DNA of 64,000 nucleotides from Anaerolineales bacterium (lineage in GTDB: Bacteria; Chloroflexota; Anaerolineae; JAAEKA01). Location: assembly GCA_020634615.1 (NCBI GenBank), contig JACKBI010000017.1:71248-135247 (forward strand), read 5' to 3'. How positions within the stretch are numbered: position 1 is the stretch's first letter; each line of letters begins with the position of its first letter. The notes under the pieces are model-generated. The model had not been told where the DNA came from, did not search any database, and was given only the letters and a program-made list of their open reading frames with translations. Position numbers and translations under genes: made by a program. This document shows, piece after piece, positions 25,008 to 33,082 of this stretch.

Positions 25008-25132
25008 CTGAGACGTTGCCAACTGTCGTGCCGCAGAAGCCGATGTCGAGACCGGGCGAGAGGATGTCAGGAAGGACGGTCATCTTGAGGATGAGTGGAG
25101 TCTGTCGGCGTCACGATCTCAGACCAGAGCGA
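25008..25132 (-). pseudogene. Broken partial copy of mug 5' end and its upstream region
   Basis: This stretch is clearly similar to 26218-26347, which covers the first codons of mug and the sequence just upstream. It encodes MTVLPDILSPGLDIGFCGTT from an ATG at 25083, then loses similarity after VSAQR. It lies directly next to the HepT/MntA pair and is one of three mug-related segments in the island. Confidence 0.7.
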
Positions 25133-25143
25133 AAATGCCTTGT

Positions 25144-25488
25144 CTATTCCGACAGTCGCTCAATGATAGAGGTAACTTCTATCTGAAGGAGAGGTAGATC
25201 TTCGACAGCCGTCAGCCACACCGTGTCGAGATCGACACCGAAGTAGTCATGAATGAGTTTGTCCCGCATCCCCGCGATATCGTTCCAAGGCACGCCGGGA
25301 TATTCCGCACGCAGTTCGCTGGACAGCCGTTTCGTAGCCTCGCCGATGATCTCGATCTGCCGGATCACGCCGTCCTGGACCAGGGAATCATCAAAGAATT
25401 CAGCTTCCTCCACATCCTCAAGATAGCTCTGAACCTTGACGATAGCATCCAGAATGTGTTGCAAGTAGATTCCATCATCACGCTGCAT
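25144..25488 (-). CDS. hepT: HepT-like toxin (DUF86)
   Basis: 114 residues, all-helical HEPN fold. The RX4HXY-type active site is present as MRDKLIHDYFGVD (Arg, four residues, His, one residue, Tyr). HepT proteins are HEPN ribonucleases, neutralised by AMPylation on the Tyr by the partner nucleotidyltransferase MntA. Here mntA lies upstream and overlaps hepT by 11 bp, the usual arrangement. The N-terminal part (YLQHILDAIVKVQSYLEDV) matches the family. It appears intact and is probably functional. Confidence 0.9.
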   Translation of the reverse strand: MQRDDGIYLQHILDAIVKVQSYLEDVEEAEFFDDSLVQDGVIRQIEIIGEATKRLSSELRAEYPGVPWNDIAGMRDKLIHDYFGVDLDTVWLTAVEDLPLLQIEVTSIIERLSE

Positions 25489-25768
25489 AGATCACCTGAA
25501 GCTCGGCCATGATCCTGTCGTGGAGATAGGGACTGAGAGCGGCCTCGGTTAGGAGGTCCACCTTGCGTCCCAACGCCGACGATAGCTCGCGCTCCAACGC
25601 CACCAATGACAGCAGGCTCTTGCGTTTCGAGAAATCGACGATCAAGTCAATGTCGCTTTCCTCACCGGCTTCACCGCGAGCCACCGAGCCGAAAACGCCG
25701 ATCATGACGACATCATTGCGGCGACACACATCGATTAGCTTTCTGGTGTCGAAGGGATACGTGCTCAT
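25478..25768 (-). CDS. mntA: MntA-like minimal nucleotidyltransferase antitoxin
   Basis: 96 residues from the ATG at 25768 (upstream in-frame ATGs at 25774 and 25777 are possible). The nucleotidyltransferase signature GSVARGEAGEESDIDLIVDF contains the GS motif and the two metal-binding Asp residues in DID. A third acidic position is suggested by KVDLL. MntA antitoxins AMPylate the HepT tyrosine and thereby block its RNase activity. It overlaps hepT by 11 bp. Confidence 0.9.
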   Translation of the reverse strand: MSTYPFDTRKLIDVCRRNDVVMIGVFGSVARGEAGEESDIDLIVDFSKRKSLLSLVALERELSSALGRKVDLLTEAALSPYLHDRIMAELQVIYAA

Positions 25769-25778
25769 AACCATCATT

Positions 25779-26297
25779 CTACCCCATGTCGGTGATTTGC
25801 AGAAGAGACATCTGCTCCCGCAGCCGCGCCAGTTCCTGCCACTGCCTCACATCCCACCAGCGCCGTGCTGCGCCTGACGGCGACGGCAGCACAAAAAGCG
25901 CCGTGCTGCCCACTTTCTCCGGTTGCAATCCATACTTGACCGGCCGGTCGAGGAACTCGCTGCCTGCCCGCTTGCTGGTGAAGGCGAGGATCTTCGGCGC
26001 ATAGCGCAGGATCGTCGCGCGCAGGCGTTCCCGGTCGAAGTGCTCGTCGCGAAGCTGCGTGTCTACCCCCGACACCGCCTTGACGAGATCGGTGAGGCCG
26101 AGACCGAATGAGAGTACCTCGCGGAACTCCTTCGGCTGCAAGCGGCGCGGCGTCAATCCGATTTCGTAGAGCGTCGGCCAGAACATGTTCCCCGGCCCGG
26201 CATAATACGCCCCGCGCTGCGCCGAGACGTTGCTCACCGCCGTGCCGCAGAAGACGATGTCGAGGTTGGGAGCGAGGAAGTCAGGAAGAACGGTCAT
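25779..26297 (-). CDS. mug: Mismatch-specific (Mug-type) uracil-DNA glycosylase
   Basis: 172 residues. The N-terminal active-site region is VFCGTAVSNVSAQRGAYYAG followed by PGNMFWPTLYEIGLTPR, as in Mug/TDG enzymes. The intercalation loop appears as LPSPSGAARRWWD. Mug removes uracil or ethenocytosine opposite guanine. The G-x-N general-base position reads GTAVSN here instead of the GINPG of E. coli, so substrate range may differ. The gene sits inside a row of toxin-antitoxin genes, and two damaged partial copies of its 5' end lie at 25.0 and 30.4 kb, an odd neighbourhood for a housekeeping repair gene. Confidence 0.85.
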   Translation of the reverse strand: MTVLPDFLAPNLDIVFCGTAVSNVSAQRGAYYAGPGNMFWPTLYEIGLTPRRLQPKEFREVLSFGLGLTDLVKAVSGVDTQLRDEHFDRERLRATILRYAPKILAFTSKRAGSEFLDRPVKYGLQPEKVGSTALFVLPSPSGAARRWWDVRQWQELARLREQMSLLQITDMG

Positions 26298-26424
26298 CTT
26301 GAGGCTCGATCGAGTCTGTTGGCGTCACGATCTCAAACCGGCGCGACGGCTTCTTCTCACCGCGCAGAATTGCAGCGCCCTCTCGTACACTTTCCATCAG
26401 CTCGGCAAACAGATCGTTTTTCAT
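26281..26424 (-). pseudogene. N-terminal fragment of an XRE/HigA-like antitoxin
   Basis: 47 residues from the ATG at 26424. KNDLFAELMESVREGAAILR followed by GEKKPSRRFE is the typical start of helix-turn-helix antitoxins (~100 residues) that accompany RelE/HigB-type toxins. After RRFE it runs into TPTDSIEPQDD instead of the HTH, and no partner toxin is present. It overlaps the mug start by 17 bp. Likely a truncated remnant, though still possibly translated. Confidence 0.6.
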
Positions 26425-26440
26425 AGACACTGTCCACTCC

Positions 26441-26818
26441 CTACTGCCAACGCGCGTGAGCATAGTTGGTCAGGATTGTCCGGTCTTTGGACACCAGAAT
26501 GCTGTCTTGCAAAGCGGCATGGGCAACAATCAGGCGATCGAAAGGATCTCGCGTCCATGAGTACGCTAGCGCGCGGGTGACAATTCTATCGAACGGTTCG
26601 GTGCAGACGTGAAGCCCGATCCGGTTCGCCAGATCCGAAACAATCCTGTGTTCGTCATCGGTCACACGCTGGATTTCGTGCAGATACTGGAGTTCCAGAC
26701 GCACCATTGGCGAGATGCAGACCTCATCGTCGTTGATCAATCTGCGGACCGGTTCACTGAATTTCTCCGTCAGGCCCGTGTAGAGCCACACGACAACGTG
26801 GGTGTCAAGGTAGATCAA
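26441..26818 (-). CDS. PIN-domain (VapC-like) toxin
   Basis: 125 residues. The PIN fold acidic residues are visible: Asp5 in MIYLDTHVVVWL, Glu42 in VRLELQYL, Asp91/Asp94 in TRDPFDRLIVAHA and Asp112 in LVSKDRTI. VapC toxins are Mg-dependent endoribonucleases cutting tRNA or rRNA. The gene overlaps its antitoxin by 14 bp. All active-site positions are kept, so the pair is probably functional. Confidence 0.9.
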   Translation of the reverse strand: MIYLDTHVVVWLYTGLTEKFSEPVRRLINDDEVCISPMVRLELQYLHEIQRVTDDEHRIVSDLANRIGLHVCTEPFDRIVTRALAYSWTRDPFDRLIVAHAALQDSILVSKDRTILTNYAHARWQ

Positions 26819-27041
26819 GGCTTACCTCGCCTTCCCAATTCAGCGTAACCAGATCCTCGGGATCGCCCTGGATAACATCGGGGCGCGCGACAAGGTTCTG
26901 AAACTTGTCCGTTTTCTCGACAGGAACAATTCGCAGCGTGCGATCCCCCTTTTTCACTTCGATGGGCAAGCCGCTGTGCAAAACCTCGTCGAGGAGTTGG
27001 TAGATGTTGGCGCGAAGCTCGGTTGGCGTGACTGTTTTCAC
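26805..27041 (-). CDS. Phd/YefM-like antitoxin of the PIN toxin
   Basis: 78 residues, with the N-terminal KTVTPTELRANIYQLLDEVL typical of Phd/YefM or VapB antitoxins that wrap and silence a PIN toxin and bind their own promoter. The C-terminal part (LVTLNWEGEVSLDLP) would be the toxin-binding tail. It is upstream of the toxin, overlapping by 14 bp, and has an inverted repeat 27-53 bp before the start that may be its operator. Confidence 0.85.
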   Translation of the reverse strand: MKTVTPTELRANIYQLLDEVLHSGLPIEVKKGDRTLRIVPVEKTDKFQNLVARPDVIQGDPEDLVTLNWEGEVSLDLP

Positions 27042-27067
27042 CGGCGCTCTCCTCCAGAAGCAAGTAC

Positions 27068-27094
27068 GTACGTATAGACTGGATCGATACGTAC
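27068..27094. promoter_or_regulatory. Inverted repeat, likely toxin-antitoxin operator
   Basis: GTACGTAT (27068-27075) and ATACGTAC (27087-27094) form an 8-bp inverted repeat with an 11-bp spacer just upstream of the antitoxin gene. Autoregulation by the antitoxin-toxin complex is the usual arrangement for such pairs. Confidence 0.5.
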
Positions 27095-27287
27095 ATTCTA
27101 AATCGCGGGGAGCCTTCTGTCAATTCTGGCCGGATCCAATGACAAGCCCGGATGTCGACGCCAGACACGGCCTTGTCGTTTGTTGCCTATCATACTCTAA
27201 TTGCTAAGTTCATCGAGTTAGTTTGACAGACATGGCCTTCATGCTCACACTGGATTGACTATCAAATCAAATCCAAGGAGTGCGAAC

Positions 27288-28229
27288 ATGAAAGGCCTGA
27301 CTGATTATATAACGACTGCCCCGTGGGAAGACATTTTGACCATATTGTTTGTGCTGATCGACGATGCATATAAAGAACTGGATGGTGAGTTCATTCCAAA
27401 CCATAAGCATTCGCCACAAGGCGGTCCTGCATTTAGCGATAGCGAAGTAGTCACAATCGCAACGTTTGGCGAGATGATTTTTGACGGTGCGGAGGACAAG
27501 ACACTACATTTCATTCGTCAATATCACCTGAGTTGCTTTCCGGCCATATTGGACAACGGGCGTTTCAATCGTCGCAGACGGTCATTGGCTGTGACCATGG
27601 AAGCGATCCGCTGCCAGTTACGAGATCGTTGGAGAATTGATCATCCGCTGTCGTCTGAAGTAACTTCCTTGAGGCTGGTTGATAGCGCACCAATACCGAT
27701 TTGTACCTATACTCGAGGCTCCCGCTGCCAAAGCATTCCCGTCGATTGGCGCGATGAGTGGTTCGGTGTCTGCACTAGCAAGAAAAGTAAATTCTTCGGC
27801 GCTCGTTGCCATATCACAACAACACTGGACCAGATGGTAGACACTTGGCTTCTTGCACCTGGATCTTATGATGATCGCAAGCCTTTGATTGCCCTGCTCG
27901 AGGATCGCCAAGGCCTCGACATTATCGGTGACAAGGGCTACATCAGCGAAGAACTGGACGATCGTCTCTGGGAAGAAGGAGAACATCTCCTCTTGGCCCT
28001 CAAGCGCCAAAACCAGAAAACTCAATGGCCCGATGGCATTCAGAAGATCCTCGGCCGCTTGCGCCACGGTGTCGAAACTGCTTTCAGCGTGTTGACAACT
28101 GCCTTTGCCATTGGAGATCCCGGTTCTCGCTCCTTAACCGGACTGATTGCCCGTACGACTACTAAGTTCTTAGCTTATACTGCAAGCTTCTTTCTGGCGG
28201 AGATTCTCACTCCGCAACTTAGCAATTAG
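27288..28229 (+). CDS. IS982-family-like transposase, copy 1
   Basis: 313 residues from the ATG at 27288, which has AAGGAG at 8 nt; an upstream in-frame TTG at 27255 is less likely. Motifs: NGRFNRRRRSL, the first Asp in LRLVDSAPIPIC, the second Asp in IIGDKGYISEEL, and the Glu in RHGVETAFSVL. Together they form a DDE triad in the order and spacing of IS982 transposases. The gene codes for cut-and-paste transposition of the element. It lies between a VapC-like pair and decayed antitoxin genes and has lower GC than its neighbours, consistent with transfer. Confidence 0.92.
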   Translation: MKGLTDYITTAPWEDILTILFVLIDDAYKELDGEFIPNHKHSPQGGPAFSDSEVVTIATFGEMIFDGAEDKTLHFIRQYHLSCFPAILDNGRFNRRRRSLAVTMEAIRCQLRDRWRIDHPLSSEVTSLRLVDSAPIPICTYTRGSRCQSIPVDWRDEWFGVCTSKKSKFFGARCHITTTLDQMVDTWLLAPGSYDDRKPLIALLEDRQGLDIIGDKGYISEELDDRLWEEGEHLLLALKRQNQKTQWPDGIQKILGRLRHGVETAFSVLTTAFAIGDPGSRSLTGLIARTTTKFLAYTASFFLAEILTPQLSN

Positions 28230-28301
28230 AGTTAGTTTGACAGACATGGCCTTCATGCTCACACTGGATTGACTATCAAATCAAATCCAAGGAGTGCGAA
28301 C

Positions 28302-29243
28302 ATGAAAGGCCTGACTGATTATATAACGACTGCCCCGTGGGAAGACATTTTGACCATATTGTTTGTGCTGATCGACGATGCATATAAAGAACTGGATGGT
28401 GAGTTCATTCCAAACCATAAGCATTCGCCACAAGGCGGTCCTGCATTTAGCGATAGCGAAGTAGTCACAATCGCAACGTTTGGCGAGATGATTTTTGACG
28501 GTGCGGAGGACAAGACACTACATTTCATTCGTCAATATCACCTGAGTTGCTTTCCGGCCATATTGGACAACGGGCGTTTCAATCGTCGCAGACGGTCATT
28601 GGCTGTGACCATGGAAGCGATCCGCTGCCAGTTACGAGATCGTTGGAGAATTGATCATCCGCTGTCGTCTGAAGTAACTTCCTTGAGGCTGGTTGATAGC
28701 GCACCAATACCGATTTGTACCTATACTCGAGGCTCCCGCTGCCAAAGCATTCCCGTCGATTGGCGCGATGAGTGGTTCGGTGTCTGCACTAGCAAGAAAA
28801 GTAAATTCTTCGGCGCTCGTTGCCATATCACAACAACACTGGACCAGATGGTAGACACTTGGCTTCTTGCACCTGGATCTTATGATGATCGCAAGCCTTT
28901 GATTGCCCTGCTCGAGGATCGCCAAGGCCTCGACATTATCGGTGACAAGGGCTACATCAGCGAAGAACTGGACGATCGTCTCTGGGAAGAAGGAGAACAT
29001 CTCCTCTTGGCCCTCAAGCGCCAAAACCAGAAAACTCAATGGCCCGATGGCATTCAGAAGATCCTCGGCCGCTTGCGCCACGGTGTCGAAACTGCTTTCA
29101 GCGTGTTGACAACTGCCTTTGCCATTGGAGATCCCGGTTCTCGCTCCTTAACCGGACTGATTGCCCGTACGACTACTAAGTTCTTAGCTTATACTGCAAG
29201 CTTCTTTCTGGCGGAGATTCTCACTCCGCAACTTAGCAATTAG
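28302..29243 (+). CDS. IS982-family-like transposase, copy 2 (identical)
   Basis: Same 313-residue product as the first copy, offset by exactly 1014 bp, with the same ribosome site and the DDE motifs VDSAPIPIC, GDKGYISEE and VETAFS. All reading frames over both copies give identical translations, so the DNA is identical or nearly so. Its left terminal repeat is missing, so it could move only together with copy 1 or by using the junction end. Such tandem identical copies can also come from assembly error. Confidence 0.9.
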   Translation: MKGLTDYITTAPWEDILTILFVLIDDAYKELDGEFIPNHKHSPQGGPAFSDSEVVTIATFGEMIFDGAEDKTLHFIRQYHLSCFPAILDNGRFNRRRRSLAVTMEAIRCQLRDRWRIDHPLSSEVTSLRLVDSAPIPICTYTRGSRCQSIPVDWRDEWFGVCTSKKSKFFGARCHITTTLDQMVDTWLLAPGSYDDRKPLIALLEDRQGLDIIGDKGYISEELDDRLWEEGEHLLLALKRQNQKTQWPDGIQKILGRLRHGVETAFSVLTTAFAIGDPGSRSLTGLIARTTTKFLAYTASFFLAEILTPQLSN

Positions 29244-29277
29244 AGTATCATGGCAAAACTGCTTCCAGCCCGCCGTT

Positions 29278-29852
29278 CTACTTAACGGTGCGCAGATCGG
29301 CGTTGATCTCCTCGAGATCGAACGCAATCTGGGATCGAAGTCGTCGCCAATCCACTCCGTGTGTACATCTCGTGTTCTTCGTGGTCAGGATCAGCGATAG
29401 CTGCCAGGAATACCTCGTATCCCCAGACACCGCCGACGTCTTCCGGCGGACAGGCCGCGTTTGCCCTTGATGCAGACAGGGGTATTTGACGCCTGCTTCG
29501 GCCGGCATGATGGCCTCCACCAGGATGATATGCTCCCCAACTGTCGCCGAAGTCATACTCGTAGACGAACTTGTATTTTGGCTCGAAGCGATCTTGCCGA
29601 AAAGGTGTGGCGGCGCTCATCGATCACCGGTTCCCAGTCGTCCGGGCTGGGGAGGCCGAAATACTGACCGTCGACAATGAACTGGTGCAGGTGACTGTCG
29701 GTCCAGCCATGGCGCTGGATTACATGGTGCAGCTTGTACAGGCTGAAGCTGCCCAGGCACCAACACCCGCCTCCAGATGGGCGGCTTGCTGTCGCGCAGC
29801 GTGACCTTGAGTTGATGATCTGATCCGCAGAACCAACTGTTTTGGCGGCCAT
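29278..29852 (-). pseudogene. Frameshifted pRiA4b ORF-3-family gene
   Basis: Read across frames, this region gives a complete family pattern: QLKVTLRDSKPPIWRRVLVP, LYKLHHVIQ, DSHLHQFIVDGQYFGLPSPD, FVYEYDFGDSW, ACPPEDVGGVWGYEVFLAAI, DPDHEEHE and FDLEEINADLR. No single frame holds all of them, so at least three or four frameshifts separate them. The ATG at 29852 is the likely original start. Family members are often found with toxin-antitoxin or mobile DNA; their function is unknown. The IS dimer lies just downstream. Confidence 0.8.
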
Positions 29853-29870
29853 GGTTTCCTCAAACGCTGC

Positions 29871-30115
29871 TTACAGGTCGATATCTTCCAGCTTGACGCC
29901 CTGCCCTGCACGCAAACTCTCCGTGTGCGCTCAATTCGTCGGAGGAAGCGCGGATCGTGTTCGAGTCGATACTCGAACCAATCATCTTCCGACTCGAAAC
30001 CGATCAGGATACCTGCCGGTTTGCCGTGCCGCGTGATGATGACGTCTTCCTTCTCGGCCAGTCGCAGGTATTTCGAGAGTTCGTTTTTCACTTCACTGAC
30101 TGCTATGATCTTCAT
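29871..30115 (-). pseudogene. Frameshifted Phd/YefM-type antitoxin
   Basis: From the ATG at 30115 the frame reads MKIIAVSEVKNELSKYLRLA then GKPAGILIGFESEDDWFEY, a clear Phd/YefM antitoxin with the usual RFLRRIERTR near the end. A single frameshift near 29925 then diverts it. In the next frame the expected ending SLRAGQGVKLEDIDL and a stop at 29871 appear. Without correction it reads on into the next gene. No toxin gene is adjacent. Confidence 0.8.
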
Positions 30116-30149
30116 GTAAGGAAATCGGCAAGCGTTTCCGATCCAGGCT

Positions 30150-30359
30150 CTAGCGCTGTTGTCGTTGAAAAGTCTCAACAGATCGCTGAAGTCGGAGTTG
30201 GCGAACATCCACGCCCTTGACCTTGGCGGCATGAACAACCAACTCCCAGGCAGCATCGAAACGCGCCTGAGGTGTCTGCTCCTGCCAGAATTTCAGATCG
30301 AATGACCGTTCAAGGTCTTCGATTCGGCCTCGTCGTTCCACGAATTGGGTCTGTTCCAT
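30150..30359 (-). CDS. Small protein upstream of the antitoxin remnant, unknown
   Basis: 69 residues from the ATG at 30359: MEQTQFVERRGRIEDLERSF followed by WQEQTPQARFDAAWELVVHA and ending in RLQRSVETFQRQQR. It is highly charged and helical, with no recognisable catalytic motif. Small proteins of this kind occur beside nucleotidyltransferase or antitoxin genes in mobile regions, from memory only. It is in the same direction as the damaged antitoxin (34 bp away) and still open, so it may be translated. Function not recognised. Confidence 0.6.
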   Translation of the reverse strand: MEQTQFVERRGRIEDLERSFDLKFWQEQTPQARFDAAWELVVHAAKVKGVDVRQLRLQRSVETFQRQQR

Positions 30360-30392
30360 GGTCAATATTGTAACACAGTACCAACAACTTCA

Positions 30393-30515
30393 CCACATGT
30401 TCCCCGGCCCGGCATAGGTCGCCCCGCGCTCCGCCGAGACGTTGCTGACCGCTGTGCCGCAGAAGACGATGTTGAGGTTGGGAGCGCTAATATTGGGAAG
30501 GAAAGCAATGGTTCC
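30393..30515 (-). pseudogene. Second broken copy of the mug 5' region
   Basis: Similar to the first ~40 codons of mug (26183-26290). It reads LPNISAPNLNIVFCGTAVSN then VSAERGATYAGPGNM and stops right after. The frame runs in from the decayed methyltransferase upstream, so the copy marks one edge of the low-GC cassette. Confidence 0.75.
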
Positions 30516-30589
30516 AAAATTTCTCGTTAACAAAGTGACAAGCGTATATCTGGGATGAGTGTCGCAAAGATGCGGCACCGCGTTCAGCT

Positions 30590-31741
30590 GCATTTTTGGG
30601 CTTGAGTACTAGTATCATTTCACGACTAGCTTGTCGCGGCCCGATGCTGGCCATTGCCGCCAAGTGTACTGAACTGGCTATTTACCGTCTCACTTTTCAC
30701 GTCAAAAGTATTCCCGTGCCACGTCAGCTACGATGGCACCGGAAGGCCGTTGCTGCAAGCACCTTCAGGAAAGGTTAGTATAGTCTTTGCCTGAACTTGG
30801 GCCAGCGTCTTAAGAAGCGTGGTGAGTGCCTGAAGCGACTCGGATTTGTTGCTGAAACGCGGACTGTGGCCGCTCGTTTATTGAAGTGGATATCTTCCGA
30901 AACTCCTGCAACCGTGCCACTGTAACCTCTAACGCCACAGTCTCGAGCACATGATAGAATCGGCTGTATTGCACACTGGAATAAGGCGGGTCAACAAAAA
31001 CAAGGTCATTGTTGTTAAGCGTTGCCGCAATCTGCAGCATCGCCAATTTCGGCAGTATACCCTTTCGATTCGCGTGCTTTTTTTTCAACGAGAATGTCCA
31101 AGGCACTTTGGCATTCGGAGAATGGATCTCACCAACCAAGACTCCAGAATATAAGGCAAGGCAGTAGTAGTCGGTTGGAAGGGTTGAGCAGTATGTCCAG
31201 GTGCGGCAACGCATCTCATTGTGGCCATTATCAGGGCACCAAGGCATGTTTCACGCAGCGGTGATGCCTTTGGAATCAGGCGCGAGAGTATGTCTAATTT
31301 CAGGGCCTGATCACCACTGAAGTAATGCCCGCCATATGCCGACCATGAATCTATGTCTCCATCATCACTGTCGCACAAACTACAGAAGCCTAAGAACCTC
31401 ATCTGCTGAACCAACATGAATCAACCTTGTTTGTTGCAGAAGTTGGAGCCGAGGAGATCAGGTGTATTCATGTTGGGCCTCTCGATCCATGCTCTTTTCA
31501 CAGCTGTTGAAGATCAATGATCGTGTTCGAGTTAGTACAGCCTGTGCAAGAGTGACTGCGTATAGCTGAAGGTCAGCCGCTAATACAACATTCTCCGTGT
31601 GTTCTGCAAGAAACCATGAGACAACTGCGGATCCACAGAATAGGTCCACGACTCGCCGCGCATCTGATGCCTCACGCTGGAAAAAGAGTCTTAGCTATAG
31701 CCCATTTTGGAGCATTGATCTTTTGAACCCATATATTTCAT
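30590..31741 (-). pseudogene. Frameshifted D12-class (Dam-like) DNA adenine methyltransferase
   Basis: Starting at the ATG at 31741 (MKYMGSK), the pieces in order are VVDLFCGSAVVSWFLAEHT (SAM-binding FxGxx), AYGGHYFSGDQALKLDILSR, ETCLGALIMATMRCVAAPG, the catalytic DPPY motif in DLVFVDPPYSSVQYSRFYHV, ESLQALTTLLKTLAQVQAKT, and a C-terminal FSTLGGNGQHRAATS then REMILVLKPKN. Motif order is that of alpha-type D12 methyltransferases that make N6-methyladenine. The pieces lie in different frames, with at least five shifts, so no full-length enzyme can be made. It was the third gene of the DGQHR cassette. Confidence 0.85.
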
Positions 31742-31777
31742 AAGCCTAAGGCCCAAGACCAACTCTCTGGAATTGCT

Positions 31778-33072
31778 TCAATTAGTTAAGTGAAGGGCAA
31801 GTCCTTGCCTCAAATCAGAGGGGTTTTCTATCCCCGGATTCTGAACCTGCCAGTCATCTACCATTTCAATCGCCAGCTGGATGTCTTGCCACAAGTCAGC
31901 CATATTATCAGGTTCGGCACCAGGTGACCATAAGCCGATGTTTTCACCTATCTGACGCCACCAGAAATCAAGATCGGGTTTAGAGATAGAAGTACTCAGA
32001 ATCAGTTCATCAACGGCAGCTGATGCAACTCGAAGGAGCAGAATAAACGAGCGATGATTGGCATCGGGCGAAGAGTGCTACCTGTTCTCTTGGCCTCGAT
32101 CAAGAGAGGATGATCACCACTTGATTGACGTCTCAACAAGAAGGTTCTAAGAAGTTGATTTGGCGGAATGCCAAGATTCTGAAATTGTAGAATCAATATA
32201 CGCAGCATAGCCCTGGCTACCTGGCTGGTTTCCTGTTCGCGCCACGAATATTCGTCCCAATGTACGGCGCAACAAATGAAGATCGAACAAACCAAGTCTT
32301 CCTGCCGCCGTGGGCTCGCATGCCTTCCAGAAATCTGAGAATAGATTGAGTGTATCCGTTAGTTTGAAATTCTGCTGAGAAGGATTCATGTTCTGTGGAC
32401 GATAGCTAGCTTCATTGCGAAGATTATGATCTTCTCCCAAAATCCGTAGGTCCAGGCTCCACTCCTTCAACCACCTATTTGCATATGTTGCAGATGTGGT
32501 TGGCCCAACAGAAGAACTTGCTGCGAACCATTCATCAAGACTCATGCCTTGAACTTTAAAGAGTTTCAGCAACTTCATCCCGTTTTGTGGTACTTCAGCC
32601 CATTTTTCGATTGCTAGCCAAACGATTGAGTGTGTCCCCGGTCCGTTTAGAAGGCTGCAATTTCCCTGGCTGTCAAACCAGAAATGCTTGAAATTGAAGA
32701 TTCCTATGCCTTCACTGGCCAAGAAAGACATTGCAGCTCTCAATTCAGCATAGTAGCCCAAAATGAACCGCTGCTGGAATGTCTCCATCGAGTAGGCTCT
32801 CAACAGAGCGAGATAGAAACGACCATCCGTCCATACAGTGCAAAAAGACTGAGGCAGCCAAGTATTGAGACAACTGCGATTCCCTTGGCGATCCCTCGTC
32901 ACTGTCGATTCGATTTACCGTATCGCGTGCATAGCGATTCCGTGTCCCTAGCCAACGAGAATCAGGAAAAATGATCGTGCTTCAGCATATAAGTTGCATC
33001 CCGAACAGCACTATTTGATGCGTACCGGACTGCATTCTCTATATTGTGTATCTGTTGTTGACTTTGGGGCAT
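31778..33072 (-). pseudogene. Frameshifted middle gene of the DGQHR cassette, unknown family
   Basis: Starts at the ATG at 33072, 10 bp after the DGQHR stop: MPQSQQQIHNIENAVRYASN, VRDATYMLKHDHFS, then, in shifted frames, SRWLGTRNRYARDTVNRIDS and ELQLSQYLAASVFLHCMDGW. The longest open part (32147-32760) reads AELRAAMSFLASEGIGIFNF and onward. The original C-terminus is DELILSTSISKPDLDFWWRQ ... DLRQGLALHLTN with a stop at 31778. About 430 codons once repaired. I do not recognise the family. Position between a DGQHR protein and a methyltransferase suggests a DNA-modification or restriction partner. Confidence 0.65.
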
Positions 33073-33082
33073 GACTCAGAAA

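Larger units (their letters stand above)
27194..29246 (+). mobile_element. IS982-family-like insertion sequence as a tandem dimer
   Basis: The first copy (27194-28232, 1039 bp) is bounded by perfect 17-bp terminal inverted repeats, ACTCTAATTGCTAAGTT at 27194-27210 and its complement at 28216-28232. The second copy (28229-29246) starts at GAGT, lacks the leftmost 21 bp including the left repeat, and ends with the right repeat at 29230-29246. The period is exactly 1014 bp, and I saw no difference between copies. The whole dimer is flanked by the direct repeat ATCAT (27189-27193, 29247-29251), which looks like one target duplication. Confidence 0.9.
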
